From assembly GCA_023230525.1 (NCBI GenBank), contig JALNXE010000027.1, positions 1 to 48,090 on the forward strand: a stretch of DNA of 48,090 nt. The letters run 5' to 3'. Within the stretch, counting starts at the first letter, position 1. Every line of letters starts with the position of its first letter. The position numbers and the translations under genes were made by a program. This document shows positions 33,486-41,335 of the stretch, one piece after another. Source of the stretch: Desulfobulbaceae bacterium (GTDB lineage Bacteria > Desulfobacterota > Desulfobulbia > Desulfobulbales > SURF-16). The notes beneath the pieces were generated by a model. The model had not been told where the DNA came from. It saw only the letters and a program-made list of their open reading frames with translations, and ran no database searches.

Positions 33486-34236
33486 TGGCCTCCTCCTCTT
33501 CGCGTTGATTGAACCCATAGACCAAGGAGGAGATTTCGCTATCCACCGGTGGACGGATATGGCTGGACTGCATCATCCTGTCGTTCTCCGGCACCTCACA
33601 GTTAAGAACGCCATTTCTGATCGCCACATCATGAAAAAAAAGCGGCTCGGGCTTGCCTTTCGCATTATAAAAGATGTCAAAAAGCATACTTCCGATAGGG
33701 ATGGTTTCTTGTATCGGTTGTTCGGTTCCGTCCGGCTCCATGAATTCGGCCGCAAATTCACGAGTCCCAAGATACGGCCTGCGCCAGCATTGCCCTTTTT
33801 TGACCCGGCGGGGAAACATCCCTTCTTTGCCTGGATACATGCCAGCATATTTTTCGAAAGAATTATTGCCGGCGGGTTGTATCAGATCAATGGATGCCTC
33901 GATGATGTACGCCACGTTCCTTAACACAACACTGTTGCGTTGAGCGCGGTATTTAGGTTTTCCAGCAGCGTTGACCTCATCGACAACGATGGGGTTTCTC
34001 CCCTGTTTGGAATTGATCTCGTTGCGTTTAATCGTAGTAAACTTGACAGGATTCAAAACCAGTATTCTTAGAACATACCACTGAAATTCCGGCTTCCAGA
34101 GGATGGAATCAAGAATGCCCCGCGCCGCAGACGGAGTCATGCAGGGGTAAGTCATCCGTTCCACCTTCAAATCAGGCCTGGTAAAACAGGCAAAATCACC
34201 CGTTACCTTTACTCTCACAATTTGATCATCGAGCAT
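33478..34236 (-). CDS. cas5: Type I-C crRNA endonuclease Cas5 (Cas5d)
   Basis: In type I-C, which lacks Cas6, Cas5d cuts the repeat hairpin to make crRNA. The 252-residue protein shows TGDFACFTRPDLKVERMTYP, the MTPSAARGILDSILWKPEF helix and KRNSVV-like segment AQRNSVVLRNVAYIIEA. The start at 34236 is favoured by a strong AAGGAGG 5 bases upstream; a GTG six codons earlier overlaps the cas3 stop. Confidence 0.95.
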   Translation of the reverse strand: MLDDQIVRVKVTGDFACFTRPDLKVERMTYPCMTPSAARGILDSILWKPEFQWYVLRILVLNPVKFTTIKRNEINSKQGRNPIVVDEVNAAGKPKYRAQRNSVVLRNVAYIIEASIDLIQPAGNNSFEKYAGMYPGKEGMFPRRVKKGQCWRRPYLGTREFAAEFMEPDGTEQPIQETIPIGSMLFDIFYNAKGKPEPLFFHDVAIRNGVLNCEVPENDRMMQSSHIRPPVDSEISSLVYGFNQREEEEAND

Positions 34237-34250
34237 CTGAGCCTCCTTCT

Positions 34251-36425
34251 TCACACCACATAGTTATCCGCCTCCATAGGGGCCACGGAAATTCCCGTAG
34301 CTTGGTCATATTTGCCATGCCAAACCCTGAAACCTTGCGGCATTGTCTCAATCAGGTCTGCATGCTGAAAAATAAATTTTTCATACACCTGCACCGTATA
34401 GGCTTGCATCTTGCGATAATCGTTCCTCCCCAAAAATTCCTTATACCGCAGTGAGTGCAGTAGCTGCCTGCTGTCCTCATTGAAATTGCAAATAAATAGC
34501 CCTTCCGTGGCTTTCTGGATGATTCGATAGCTGTCATTTACCGTCGCAAAATTAAATTTCCTGCGGGAGTCATTTATAGCGTACTTGTCAGGGTCCACAT
34601 ACAGGTCGATGACCTGCGAATAATAGCGTTCAAACACGTCGTGTTTGTAGAGCTGGTTGATGTCGGTCTTGATCAACTCTTCAGCAAATCCGGCACATGC
34701 CGCATATGTTTTGTCCGGCATTCCGCCATTCTGTAATTTGAATAAGAACACCTTGCCGTACACAGCCAACTTCCCCTCACGATTGCAGCGCCCGGCGGAT
34801 TGGATAACTGCTTCCAGCGGCGCCATGGCCCGAAACAGAACTGGGAAGTCAAAATCAACGCCTGCTTCGATAAGCTGTGTGGAGACAACCAATATCTTTT
34901 TCTTTGCAGAGAGGTCGTCCCTGATTTTCTTGATCACGTTTTTTCGATGAGATGGACACATGGACGTTGACAGATGGTACTTACTTTCCCAATTGCCGAA
35001 TGTGCCCATGAAAGTATAAAACTCAAGGGAGGCTTTTTTGGTATTGAAGATGACAAGCGTGGAGGCATCACAGCCCAATACCACGGCAGACAATCTGCCG
35101 TATTCAATCGGGGCCAGATTATCCAACAGATGGTATTCGACACGTCGTGTCTTGTCATACAGAATGTCTGGTTCTTTAATCAATGGGCAAATTGCGGTTA
35201 TGCCATCAAACTTCGGTCGTTTCTCGAACGCCGGTTGTGTCGCCGTACAGAACAGGAAGGACGACTTCATGACCACCTGAATATCTTTGAGCATTTGCAG
35301 CGTCGGTAATATCACTTCCTTGGGGAGTGACTGCACCTCATCAAAAATAACGAGTGATTCAGATATATTGTGATTTTTCCGGCACTTGGACGGCCTATTG
35401 CTGAACAGCGACTCAAAAAATTGCACCGTTGTGGTCACGATGAGTGGATAGTCCCAATTTTCACATGACAGTTGCTGCCGTTTTTGGAGCTGGAGCAATG
35501 CCTCCTTTTCATCGTCTCCGTCCTTTTTCCCTTCGTTGTAGGAGGAATGGTGTTCAAGTACGATCTCATCTCCAAAAATTCCTTTCAGAGTTTGGGCGGT
35601 TTGGTCAATGATGTTGATATATGGCAGGACAATTATTATTCGCTTCAATCCGTTTTGCTTGGCATGCCGGAGCGCCCAGGCCAAAGAGGTCAGAGTTTTC
35701 CCCATACCGGTTGGAAGTGCTAATGAATAAAAACCAAGCGGCAGCAGCGCCTTGCTGACAACCTCACTGCGCGCCGCATTCCGTAACCGATTGATTTCAC
35801 CCTCTGTAGATTTTCTGGAAAATTCCTCCTCCAGTTCGATAATCATTTCGTCCACGGGTAAGGCGCACCCAACACGCATCGCGGACTTCTCCGCCTCAAA
35901 ATGTTCTTCCGTAGAAAGCCAATCACTGTCGGTCAATGCACTGAAAAGATATCTGACAAAAATCTCTCGCTGCGATAATTCAGAAAAGTTTATACCCCCC
36001 GATGTGTTGATATCCACCTCACTGACTCCCACATCATCAAGAAAGGATAGTACAACATCCTTAAACGCCGGAATCTCATTGTGCATGTACGGATTAGTAT
36101 CGCTCTTCCATGCCGCATTATCCGGCAGCCCCTTGTGATGGCCGTCAATCGCAATTGAAGCTTCAAGCAACTTATGAATTCTTGCGTATCCGGCGCCCCA
36201 GGAAGCATGGGGAACACTACCGCGTCTTCCTCCGTTTATAAGATAGTCTTGAAATGCTGACTGGTACTTTCCGAGATCATGCAACAAGCCTGTTATTTTG
36301 AAAGCTGGCTTATAATTTTCCTGACATGCAAAATTTTCAGCAAATTGAGATGTCTGATACAAATGCTTAAACAAGGAATGTTTTTCTCCATTGTCATTTT
36401 CTGAATGCGCAAAACAAGGTGTCAT
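34251..36425 (-). CDS. cas3: CRISPR-associated helicase-nuclease Cas3 (type I-C)
   Basis: Cas3 is recruited by Cascade and degrades target DNA. The 724-residue protein has an N-terminal HD nuclease domain (CFAHSENDNGEKHSLFKHLY, TGLLHDLGKYQSAFQDYL, DGHHKGLPD), a Walker A motif (ALPTGMGKTLTSLAWAL), the DEVQ box in LVIFDEVQSLP, FCTATQPAF and QSAGRCNREG of motif VI. No ribosome-binding site precedes ATG 36425, which lies 10 bases after the stop of a truncated older cas3 start, so translation may be coupled to it. The gene is AT-rich compared with cas1 and cas4. Confidence 0.96.
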   Translation of the reverse strand: MTPCFAHSENDNGEKHSLFKHLYQTSQFAENFACQENYKPAFKITGLLHDLGKYQSAFQDYLINGGRRGSVPHASWGAGYARIHKLLEASIAIDGHHKGLPDNAAWKSDTNPYMHNEIPAFKDVVLSFLDDVGVSEVDINTSGGINFSELSQREIFVRYLFSALTDSDWLSTEEHFEAEKSAMRVGCALPVDEMIIELEEEFSRKSTEGEINRLRNAARSEVVSKALLPLGFYSLALPTGMGKTLTSLAWALRHAKQNGLKRIIIVLPYINIIDQTAQTLKGIFGDEIVLEHHSSYNEGKKDGDDEKEALLQLQKRQQLSCENWDYPLIVTTTVQFFESLFSNRPSKCRKNHNISESLVIFDEVQSLPKEVILPTLQMLKDIQVVMKSSFLFCTATQPAFEKRPKFDGITAICPLIKEPDILYDKTRRVEYHLLDNLAPIEYGRLSAVVLGCDASTLVIFNTKKASLEFYTFMGTFGNWESKYHLSTSMCPSHRKNVIKKIRDDLSAKKKILVVSTQLIEAGVDFDFPVLFRAMAPLEAVIQSAGRCNREGKLAVYGKVFLFKLQNGGMPDKTYAACAGFAEELIKTDINQLYKHDVFERYYSQVIDLYVDPDKYAINDSRRKFNFATVNDSYRIIQKATEGLFICNFNEDSRQLLHSLRYKEFLGRNDYRKMQAYTVQVYEKFIFQHADLIETMPQGFRVWHGKYDQATGISVAPMEADNYVV

Positions 36426-36435
36426 AACATAACCA

Positions 36436-36510
36436 TTAATATTGGTGTTCTTCCAGCGGCTCCCATTTTCCCGGCGGCTCTCCTTCGAGGCTATGGGCGT
36501 AATATTTCAT
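36436..36510 (-). pseudogene. Relic N-terminus of a different cas3
   Basis: A 24-codon frame from ATG 36510 reads MKYYAHSLEGEPPGKWEPLE followed by EHQY and a stop. This matches the usual start of many I-C and other Cas3 HD domains (YYAHS...W.PLEEHL). It is broken at the codon where HL should follow. The intact cas3 directly downstream has its own, different version of this segment (CFAHSENDNGEKHSLFKHL). The relic is GC-rich, unlike the present cas3. It is best explained as the left-over start of an earlier cas3 replaced by recombination. Confidence 0.7.
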
Positions 36511-36519
36511 GATGAAAAA

Positions 36520-36583
36520 TGTTACAGCGTTTCAGCGGTTAAGCGATCAAACGCTCAAGCGGTCCAGCGTTTGAGCGTGGGTG
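36520..36583. repeat. 8-bp-period intergenic repeat, copy 2
   Basis: Eight consecutive 8-mers (TGTTACAG, CGTTTCAG, CGGTTAAG, CGATCAAA, CGCTCAAG, CGGTCCAG, CGTTTGAG, CGTGGGTG) keep exact phase. The array starts 10 bases upstream of the cas3 relic. It occupies the region where a cas operon promoter would be expected. Confidence 0.8.
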
Positions 36584-36690
36584 CCGTTTCTTCATCCCAT
36601 CCTACCACTTTCACTGTGTCATACGATGTCATAATGAAAATAATTTTTTGCCATTTTTCCAACAAAACCTCAGGCCAAGACTTTGGGGAA

Positions 36691-36730
36691 CGTTCCAGCG
36701 CTCCAGCGTTTAAGCGCTGAAACGCTGGAA
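36691..36730. repeat. 8-bp-period intergenic repeat, copy 3
   Basis: Five units in phase (CGTTCCAG, CGCTCCAG, CGTTTAAG, CGCTGAAA, CGCTGGAA) directly precede the stop of the coiled-coil gene. The roughly 100 bases between copies 2 and 3 are AT-rich and hold no recognisable gene. Confidence 0.8.
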
Positions 36731-36738
36731 CCGATAGT

Positions 36739-37812
36739 TCACTTTGCCTCATTCTGACCGGAACCTTTTGCCCCAGGCTCGCCGTAATAACGCTCCCTTG
36801 GGCTGGAAACCGCCTTGACGGCGATGTCCTGCACCTTGCCGTAGGCCTTGTCAAGCTGGGAGGCAAGCAGCTCGATCTGTTTCTTTTGGTCGGCGGCAAC
36901 CTGCTCCAGACCGGTAATCCTGGTGGTGAGCACATTTTTTTCGCCCTCAAAGGTTTTGCGCAGCAGTTCCTCATTTTTGGCGGCCTCGGCGGTCAATCTC
37001 TCCGCCGTCTCCTTGACCGCGCGCTTGATGCCCTCCTCCAGTTCTCTGGGGAATTTCTCCACCTGGATATCCAGGGCCACCATGCGTTTTTCCTGCTGGG
37101 CCACCGCCGCCTCGCGCTCCTTCAGGCTGGCCTCCTTGTCCGCCACCTTCTTGTCGAATTCACCCTTCTTCTGCTGCAGCTCCTTTTCCAGACAGTTGAT
37201 CTCATCCTGCAGGGCGTTGGTCTTCTGTTCCCGGTCCCGTTTGAGCAGGTAGTCATACTCCTCCTGCTCGCGGCGGCGGGCCTTTTCCAGCAGCTCCTGC
37301 TGCTCCTTGGCCCTGGCTTTGGCTTCGGCCTGCTCCAGCTCCCAGGCGGCGCGGTCGCGTTTGATCCCCGCCTCCAGTTCCGTGCGGCGGGCGGCCATCT
37401 CTTCCTCAAAGGCGGCCCGTTTCTGCTTCTGCGCCTCGACCAGGGCGGCCAGGGAGTAGGCGGATTTTTCCATCTCAAAGATTTCGGCCAGTTCCTTCTC
37501 CTTGACCGCCACCGCCTCCTTGACCTTGCGGAAACGGTCGGTCTGCTCCTCGATGCGGGCGGCGATATCGGTCAGGGCCGCGGTGATATCGGTCTTGATC
37601 CCGCCGATGGCCTCGCTCACCTTGACCGCGGCAAGTTCCTCGGCCACCACGGTCACTTCCCTGGCCCGCCGTTCCTCCTTTTCCTTCTCCGGACGCAGCT
37701 CCTCGACCGCGCGTCCCTCCAGTTTCTCAACCAGTTGATTGTATGCCTCAAGAATCTCCTTCTTGGTATTGGTCGGCGTCAGCTTCGGCGTCTCATCTTC
37801 TTTCTTGCTCAT
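36739..37812 (-). CDS. Long coiled-coil protein of unknown function
   Basis: The 357-residue protein starts MSKKEDETPKLTPTNTKKEI at 37812 (AGGTG 6 bases upstream). From about residue 20 to 330 it is almost entirely charged heptad-like helix rich in Glu, Lys, Ala and Gln (for example EKARRREQEEYDYLLKRDRE and KEASLKEREAAVAQQEKRM). There is no signal peptide or membrane segment. Coiled-coil proteins like this can be cytoskeletal or scaffold elements, but sequence alone gives no function. It shares strand and repeat-rich spacers with the four-helix-bundle and helical-repeat genes upstream. Confidence 0.8.
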   Translation of the reverse strand: MSKKEDETPKLTPTNTKKEILEAYNQLVEKLEGRAVEELRPEKEKEERRAREVTVVAEELAAVKVSEAIGGIKTDITAALTDIAARIEEQTDRFRKVKEAVAVKEKELAEIFEMEKSAYSLAALVEAQKQKRAAFEEEMAARRTELEAGIKRDRAAWELEQAEAKARAKEQQELLEKARRREQEEYDYLLKRDREQKTNALQDEINCLEKELQQKKGEFDKKVADKEASLKEREAAVAQQEKRMVALDIQVEKFPRELEEGIKRAVKETAERLTAEAAKNEELLRKTFEGEKNVLTTRITGLEQVAADQKKQIELLASQLDKAYGKVQDIAVKAVSSPRERYYGEPGAKGSGQNEAK

Positions 37813-37935
37813 TTTTTCACCTGATTTTTTTGATATTGGTTGTGGCCGGCATGCATGCATTTTTTCTGATTATCCGCTGCATACCAGAAGTGGTCGGACA
37901 AATAGCGTCCGACCAGATTTTTATGCAAAAAAAAA

Positions 37936-37965
37936 TGTTTCAGCGTTGCAACGCTTGAACGTTAC
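37936..37965. repeat. 8-bp-period intergenic repeat, copy 4
   Basis: TGTTTCAG, CGTTGCAA, CGCTTGAA and a partial CGTTAC keep 8-base phase and touch the stop codon of the four-helix-bundle gene. Confidence 0.75.
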
Positions 37966-38411
37966 TTTTTCAGATAGCTCTGCAGCAGGACATCAAATTC
38001 CGCCATTTTGGCATCAGGCTTCGGGGCCTTGTATTTCTGCCCCTTGAAGCTGCTGCCTTTCAGGTGCTCCATGAATTTATGGATCATGATGGAGAGCTTT
38101 CTGTGCTGGTCAATCAGGGCCACGGCCTCCTCCTGATTGACATATCCCTGATCCTGGGCCACATAAAGCTGACAGCGCACCTCCCCGCAGCTTCCCTTGG
38201 CAATGGCCAGAAATTGAATGAACTCCTGGTTGCCGCCTCGTTCATAGCCCTCGGCGATGTTTGACATCACCGATACAGACGCACGCTGGATCTGGTTACT
38301 CAAGCCGAAATCCCTGGCAAAGCCGCCGTTCCTGGTAATTTCGTATATCCTGCGGGTTAATGTCCGGGCCAGTTGCCAGATTTCGAGTTTTTCAAAATTG
38401 CTCGCGGTCAT
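37962..38411 (-). CDS. Four-helix-bundle protein (23S rRNA intervening-sequence family)
   Basis: The 149-residue protein begins MTASNFEKLEIWQLARTLTR and has RDFGLSNQIQRASVSVMSNI followed by AEGYERGGNQEFIQFLAIAK and GEVRCQLYVAQDQGY. This is the signature of the small four-helix-bundle family first noticed inside 23S rRNA intervening sequences but mostly encoded as stand-alone accessory genes. The function is not known. The last 25 residues (FKGQKYKAPKPDAKMAEFDV) are an extra tail. GGAGA lies just upstream of the chosen ATG. No rRNA gene is present here. Confidence 0.88.
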   Translation of the reverse strand: MTASNFEKLEIWQLARTLTRRIYEITRNGGFARDFGLSNQIQRASVSVMSNIAEGYERGGNQEFIQFLAIAKGSCGEVRCQLYVAQDQGYVNQEEAVALIDQHRKLSIMIHKFMEHLKGSSFKGQKYKAPKPDAKMAEFDVLLQSYLKK

Positions 38412-38430
38412 GGCTTCTCCTTCGCTATAG

Positions 38431-38508
38431 TGTTCCAATGGTCCAGCGTTCAAGCGTTCAAGTGTTTCAACGTTTCAGCGTTCCATCGTTTGAACACTGG
38501 AACGTTCA
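38431..38508. repeat. 8-bp-period intergenic repeat, copy 5 (longest)
   Basis: Nearly ten units in unbroken phase start at 38,431 and run to 38,508, including CGTTCAAG twice, TGTTTCAA, CGTTTCAG, CGTTCCAT, CGTTTGAA and CACTGGAA. The array fills the gap between two genes; its last bases form the stop codon of the upstream gene. Confidence 0.85.
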
Positions 38509-39321
38509 CCCCTCCAGCCACTCCAGGTAATCCCGCAGGACATCGGGGGCCAGATTTTTCAGATCGCGGCGGGCCATGACCATGGCCTGGTGATGGCCGA
38601 GGCGCCTGGCCTGCTCCGCCCGTCGCAGCAGTTCATACACCCTGGCTTCCCGGGTCACCGGCGGAGTTTCCAGCTCAACCAGGGGAAGAATTCCTTGCAG
38701 AAAGCCATGGACCGGCGCCAGGGCCGGGCCGTATTCCCGGATGACAGCAACCAGCGGCTGGTTGCGCATGCTCTCTGCCGCGACATCATGCGGGGCAAGC
38801 AGCAGGGCCCTGGCATAGGCCGCGCCGGCGATTTCCGCCCGGCCCTGCATCCACAGGGCATCGGCAAGATAACCGTGCAGCCGGCCGTTTTCCGGCAAAC
38901 GCTCAAGCACAACCCGCAAATGGCGTTCCGCTGCCGCGTTCTCGCCAAGCAGCAGATGCAGATAGCCGCTGCACAGATCAGGCGGGACGTATAATGCCGG
39001 ACTGCCGTCCAGCAATGTCAGCAGATGCCTAATCAGGTTCAGCCGCAATATCTGGTAGCTTTCGGTATTGCCAAGGGGGAATTTGCTGATCCTGTCCCAC
39101 AGCAAAGGGGCGGCAGCTTCTGGTTCCAGCCCCTGCAGCTCGCCAAAAACCCCTTCCCAGCATTGCAGATCCCGCATGCCGCGCCCGGCTTCGGGATGAT
39201 CAGGCAAGGCCTGGAGCACCCCGGCAAAACGCTCCCGCGCGTCATTAAAATCAAGCCCGGCAAGGCTGCGGTAGCCTTTGCCCACCGCGATAAGGTCCCA
39301 TTGAAAAAGACTGAGCTGCAT
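38506..39321 (-). CDS. Helical-repeat (TPR-like) protein
   Basis: The 271-residue protein consists of paired helices with TPR-like spacing, for example AGLDFNDARERFAGVLQALP near residue 20, LLLGENAAAERHLRVVLERL near 123 and ALWMQGRAEIAGAAYARALL near 155. No signal peptide, membrane segment or catalytic motif was seen. It is probably a protein-binding partner of the neighbouring accessory genes; this is inferred from context only. Confidence 0.75.
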   Translation of the reverse strand: MQLSLFQWDLIAVGKGYRSLAGLDFNDARERFAGVLQALPDHPEAGRGMRDLQCWEGVFGELQGLEPEAAAPLLWDRISKFPLGNTESYQILRLNLIRHLLTLLDGSPALYVPPDLCSGYLHLLLGENAAAERHLRVVLERLPENGRLHGYLADALWMQGRAEIAGAAYARALLLAPHDVAAESMRNQPLVAVIREYGPALAPVHGFLQGILPLVELETPPVTREARVYELLRRAEQARRLGHHQAMVMARRDLKNLAPDVLRDYLEWLEG

Positions 39322-39392
39322 CTCCTCTTCTCCCGCAACTGCTATCCTGCCACCCGCACTCTGTCATCCAGTGTCATCGTGACAAAAAATAA

Positions 39393-39424
39393 CGTTCCAA
39401 CGCTTGAGCGTTTAAACGTTGATG
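39393..39424. repeat. 8-bp-period intergenic repeat, copy 6
   Basis: Four units in phase: CGTTCCAA, CGCTTGAG, CGTTTAAA and CGTTGATG. Confidence 0.75.
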
Positions 39425-39440
39425 AACTCGCAACATCTGA

Positions 39441-39522
39441 AAATTTACCACTGAGAGCACAAAGCCCACAGAGATAACTAGCTGCAATAAAAAAATATTT
39501 CTCTACTATCTCCGTGGTGAAA
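39441..39522. repeat. Imperfect inverted-repeat element (CCACTGAG...CTCCGTGG)
   Basis: TTTACCACTGAGAGCACAAA near the left end and CTCCGTGGTGAAAA near the right end are imperfect inverted copies. The pattern resembles common short intergenic elements of many bacterial genomes. It sits exactly where a small upstream reading frame loses its protein-like character, suggesting an insertion. Confidence 0.45.
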
Positions 39523-39602
39523 AAAGACTCAATCAACTCCGTGAGGGCGTCCTTGCCGAGCGATTCGCAGAGCTGTTCGATTTTTTCAAGATAGGGCTTC
39601 AA
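39523..39602 (-). pseudogene. Truncated small reading frame after the WYL remnant
   Basis: From a TTG at 39602, overlapping the upstream frame by four bases, the product reads KPYLEKIEQLCESLGKDALT, followed by ELIESFF, a plausible amphipathic helix. Beyond that the frame passes through the inverted-repeat element and the 8-bp repeats, and looks non-coding. It may be the start of a gene truncated by the element, or the tail of the preceding broken gene. No function can be assigned. Confidence 0.35.
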
Positions 39603-39883
39603 GGCGAGTTTTGCTGTTTTCGTGGTTTTTCCTCATAGTGGCAGGGGCCGGTATGGCGGGTGAAGGTTTTGCCGCTGTGGGGCGAATGGTGGGTGATGCG
39701 CAGGGGGGAGTCGTCGAACATGGCCTGGACCGTCTGGCGGAAACACCAGCCATCCACCCTGGAATATTCGATATTCTTGACCGAGATCCGTTCGCCGACC
39801 AGCCGCGCGGCATTGGGATAGCGGCCGGACTTGATCCGGCCATGGAACCAGTAAAACCGCTCGTATTTCAGCCGGTTGGACAT
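39599..39883 (-). pseudogene. Remnant of a WYL-type transcriptional regulator
   Basis: A strong AGGAGGGG site precedes ATG 39883. The first 32 residues (MSNRLKYERFYWFHGRIKSG then RYPNAARL) match the winged-helix start of WYL-domain regulators. The expected helix-turn-helix continuation is scrambled (GERISVKNIEYSRVDGWCFR), the frame ends after 94 codons, and no WYL domain follows. Internal deletions are likely. WYL regulators often accompany CRISPR and other defence loci, so this may be a decayed regulator of the region. Confidence 0.5.
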
Positions 39884-40018
39884 TTCCCCCTCCTGCGCAG
39901 CCTCAGTCAATCATCAGAGGTCTTCCCCGGCGTGACGGGTCATGGGCAACCCGTCTCCAGGCGAAGAGCATAACGGGGGAAACACTACTGCATCGTTTGC
40001 TTGTCCACCACAAAAAAA

Positions 40019-40049
40019 CGTTCCGGCCTTTAGCGTTTAAGCCTTTGCG
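40019..40049. repeat. 8-bp-period intergenic repeat, copy 7
   Basis: CGTTCCGG, CCTTTAG (one base short), CGTTTAAG and CCTTTGCG form a diverged copy just downstream of the HPP gene. Nothing else was recognised between the WYL remnant and this site. Confidence 0.6.
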
Positions 40050-40085
40050 CGGGAACATCCCTGGCATGGCGTCAGGCACGGCGCT

Positions 40086-40622
40086 CTACCACCAGAACTC
40101 GGGATATTTCCTGGTTTTGGGGATATTGTTGACGACAAGCGCCACCGCGAGCATGACGCCTGCTCCCAGGGCGGCCGGCATCAGCACATAGAGATAGCCG
40201 AGTTTGTGCACACTCTCCCCGCCGATCACGGCGATCAGCGCCGTAGCGCCTCCCGGCGGATGGAGGGTGCTGGTGAGATGCATCAGGGCAATGGAGGTGG
40301 AAACCGCAACCGCGGCCGCCAGCCAGGGATGGCCGCCGAGCCACTGGAAGGCGGTCACGCCGATGAAGGCGGAGAGGATATGGCCGCCGAGCAGGTTGCG
40401 CGGCTGGGCCAGGGGGCTGCGGATGGCTCCATAGATGAGGACGGCTGAGGCGCCGAAGGAGCCGATGAGCATGAGCAGCCCGTTTTGATCCACGAGCTGG
40501 TAATGCAGCAGAGCGACCGCGGCGATGCCGCAGAAACTGCCGAGCCAGGACCAGCCGACCTCGGCCAGGCTCACCCGTGGCGGGCTCTGGCCGTTGCCTC
40601 TCATTTTTTGCAGGAATTTCAT
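40086..40622 (-). CDS. HPP-family integral membrane protein
   Basis: The 178-residue protein has about four to five membrane segments and the defining motif STLHPPGGATALIAVIGG near residue 117, plus RSPLAQPRNLLGGHILSAF. HPP proteins of cyanobacteria and plastids have been linked to nitrite transport. Here the gene is followed upstream by a separate CBS-domain protein, whereas in many bacteria HPP and CBS domains are fused, so the two products probably act together. The octaheme cytochrome next door fits a role in nitrogen-oxide metabolism, but this is inference. Confidence 0.9.
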   Translation of the reverse strand: MKFLQKMRGNGQSPPRVSLAEVGWSWLGSFCGIAAVALLHYQLVDQNGLLMLIGSFGASAVLIYGAIRSPLAQPRNLLGGHILSAFIGVTAFQWLGGHPWLAAAVAVSTSIALMHLTSTLHPPGGATALIAVIGGESVHKLGYLYVLMPAALGAGVMLAVALVVNNIPKTRKYPEFWW

Positions 40623-40634
40623 GGCAGACGGCCT

Positions 40635-41240
40635 CTAGCGGGTTGCATGGTAAGATCGCACGAGATCAGTGCGGGTAACGATGCCGGCAAGTCTCCCCTC
40701 GGCATCAACAATCGGCAGGCGGTTGATCTGCCGGTCGATGAACATGGCCGAAATCGCGCCCACCGTGATCCCGGCCCCGGCGGTGATCGCCGGGGTGGTC
40801 ATGATATCCCGGACGCCATGGTTCCGCAGGGTTGTTACCATGCACCCTTTGTTATGCAGACAATGGGAGATGATCTGCATGAAGGATACCGATTTGCCGA
40901 GCCCCATCCTGGCGAGAAAATCCTTTTCCGACACCATGCCGGCAATCCGGCCTGCGCCATCCACCACCGGGGCCCCGGAAATCCGCTTGTCCGCCAGGAA
41001 AGCAGCGGCCTGCACCAGATCCATCTCCAGCCCGATACAGTGTACGGGACTGGTCATGATATCCCTGGCCGTCAAGGAATTCTGTATCCGCTGCACGGCA
41101 TGCCGGTAGGCCACCTGGAAGATTTCCCTGAAGTCACCGGGACTGATATCGATATACCCCTGGATATCCTTCATTGCCGCCAGGATATCCGGCTCAACAA
41201 TTTCTATTGAGCCAAGATCTCTGTCCTCTGTTTCACCCAT
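40635..41240 (-). CDS. CBS-domain pair protein
   Basis: The 201-residue protein carries two CBS motifs: ARDIMTSPVHCIGLEMDLVQ to GAPVVDGAGRIAGMVSEKDF, and VRDIMTTPAITAGAGITVGA to RLPIVDAEGRLAGIVTRTDL. CBS pairs bind adenosine nucleotides and regulate attached or partner proteins. The ATG at 41240 has GGAG 8 bases upstream and is preferred to the GTG two codons earlier. It lies 12 bases upstream of the HPP gene in the same direction, so it is likely the regulatory half of an HPP-CBS module. Confidence 0.9.
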   Translation of the reverse strand: MGETEDRDLGSIEIVEPDILAAMKDIQGYIDISPGDFREIFQVAYRHAVQRIQNSLTARDIMTSPVHCIGLEMDLVQAAAFLADKRISGAPVVDGAGRIAGMVSEKDFLARMGLGKSVSFMQIISHCLHNKGCMVTTLRNHGVRDIMTTPAITAGAGITVGAISAMFIDRQINRLPIVDAEGRLAGIVTRTDLVRSYHATR

Positions 41241-41281
41241 TGCCACTACTCCAAGTCAATTTTCCCCTCGTATATGGCAGG

Positions 41282-41299
41282 GGCGGTTCGCGAACCGCC
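41282..41299. repeat. Perfect 18-bp palindrome between the cytochrome and CBS genes
   Basis: GGCGGTTCGCGAACCGCC is perfectly self-complementary. It lies 37 bases past the cytochrome stop. Without a T tract it may be a REP-like element or a weak terminator. Confidence 0.6.
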
Positions 41300-41335
41300 T
41301 CTACCGGGTTATGTGCCTGTGGATGTTAAATTTTT

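Noticed and set aside
36555..36974. Frame overlapping the coiled-coil gene and the 8-bp repeats
   Set aside because: Serine/proline/arginine-rich shadow whose end is formed by the repeat arrays.
20520..40049. 8-bp-period arrays considered as small CRISPR arrays
   Set aside because: Units are contiguous with no spacers, and far too short.
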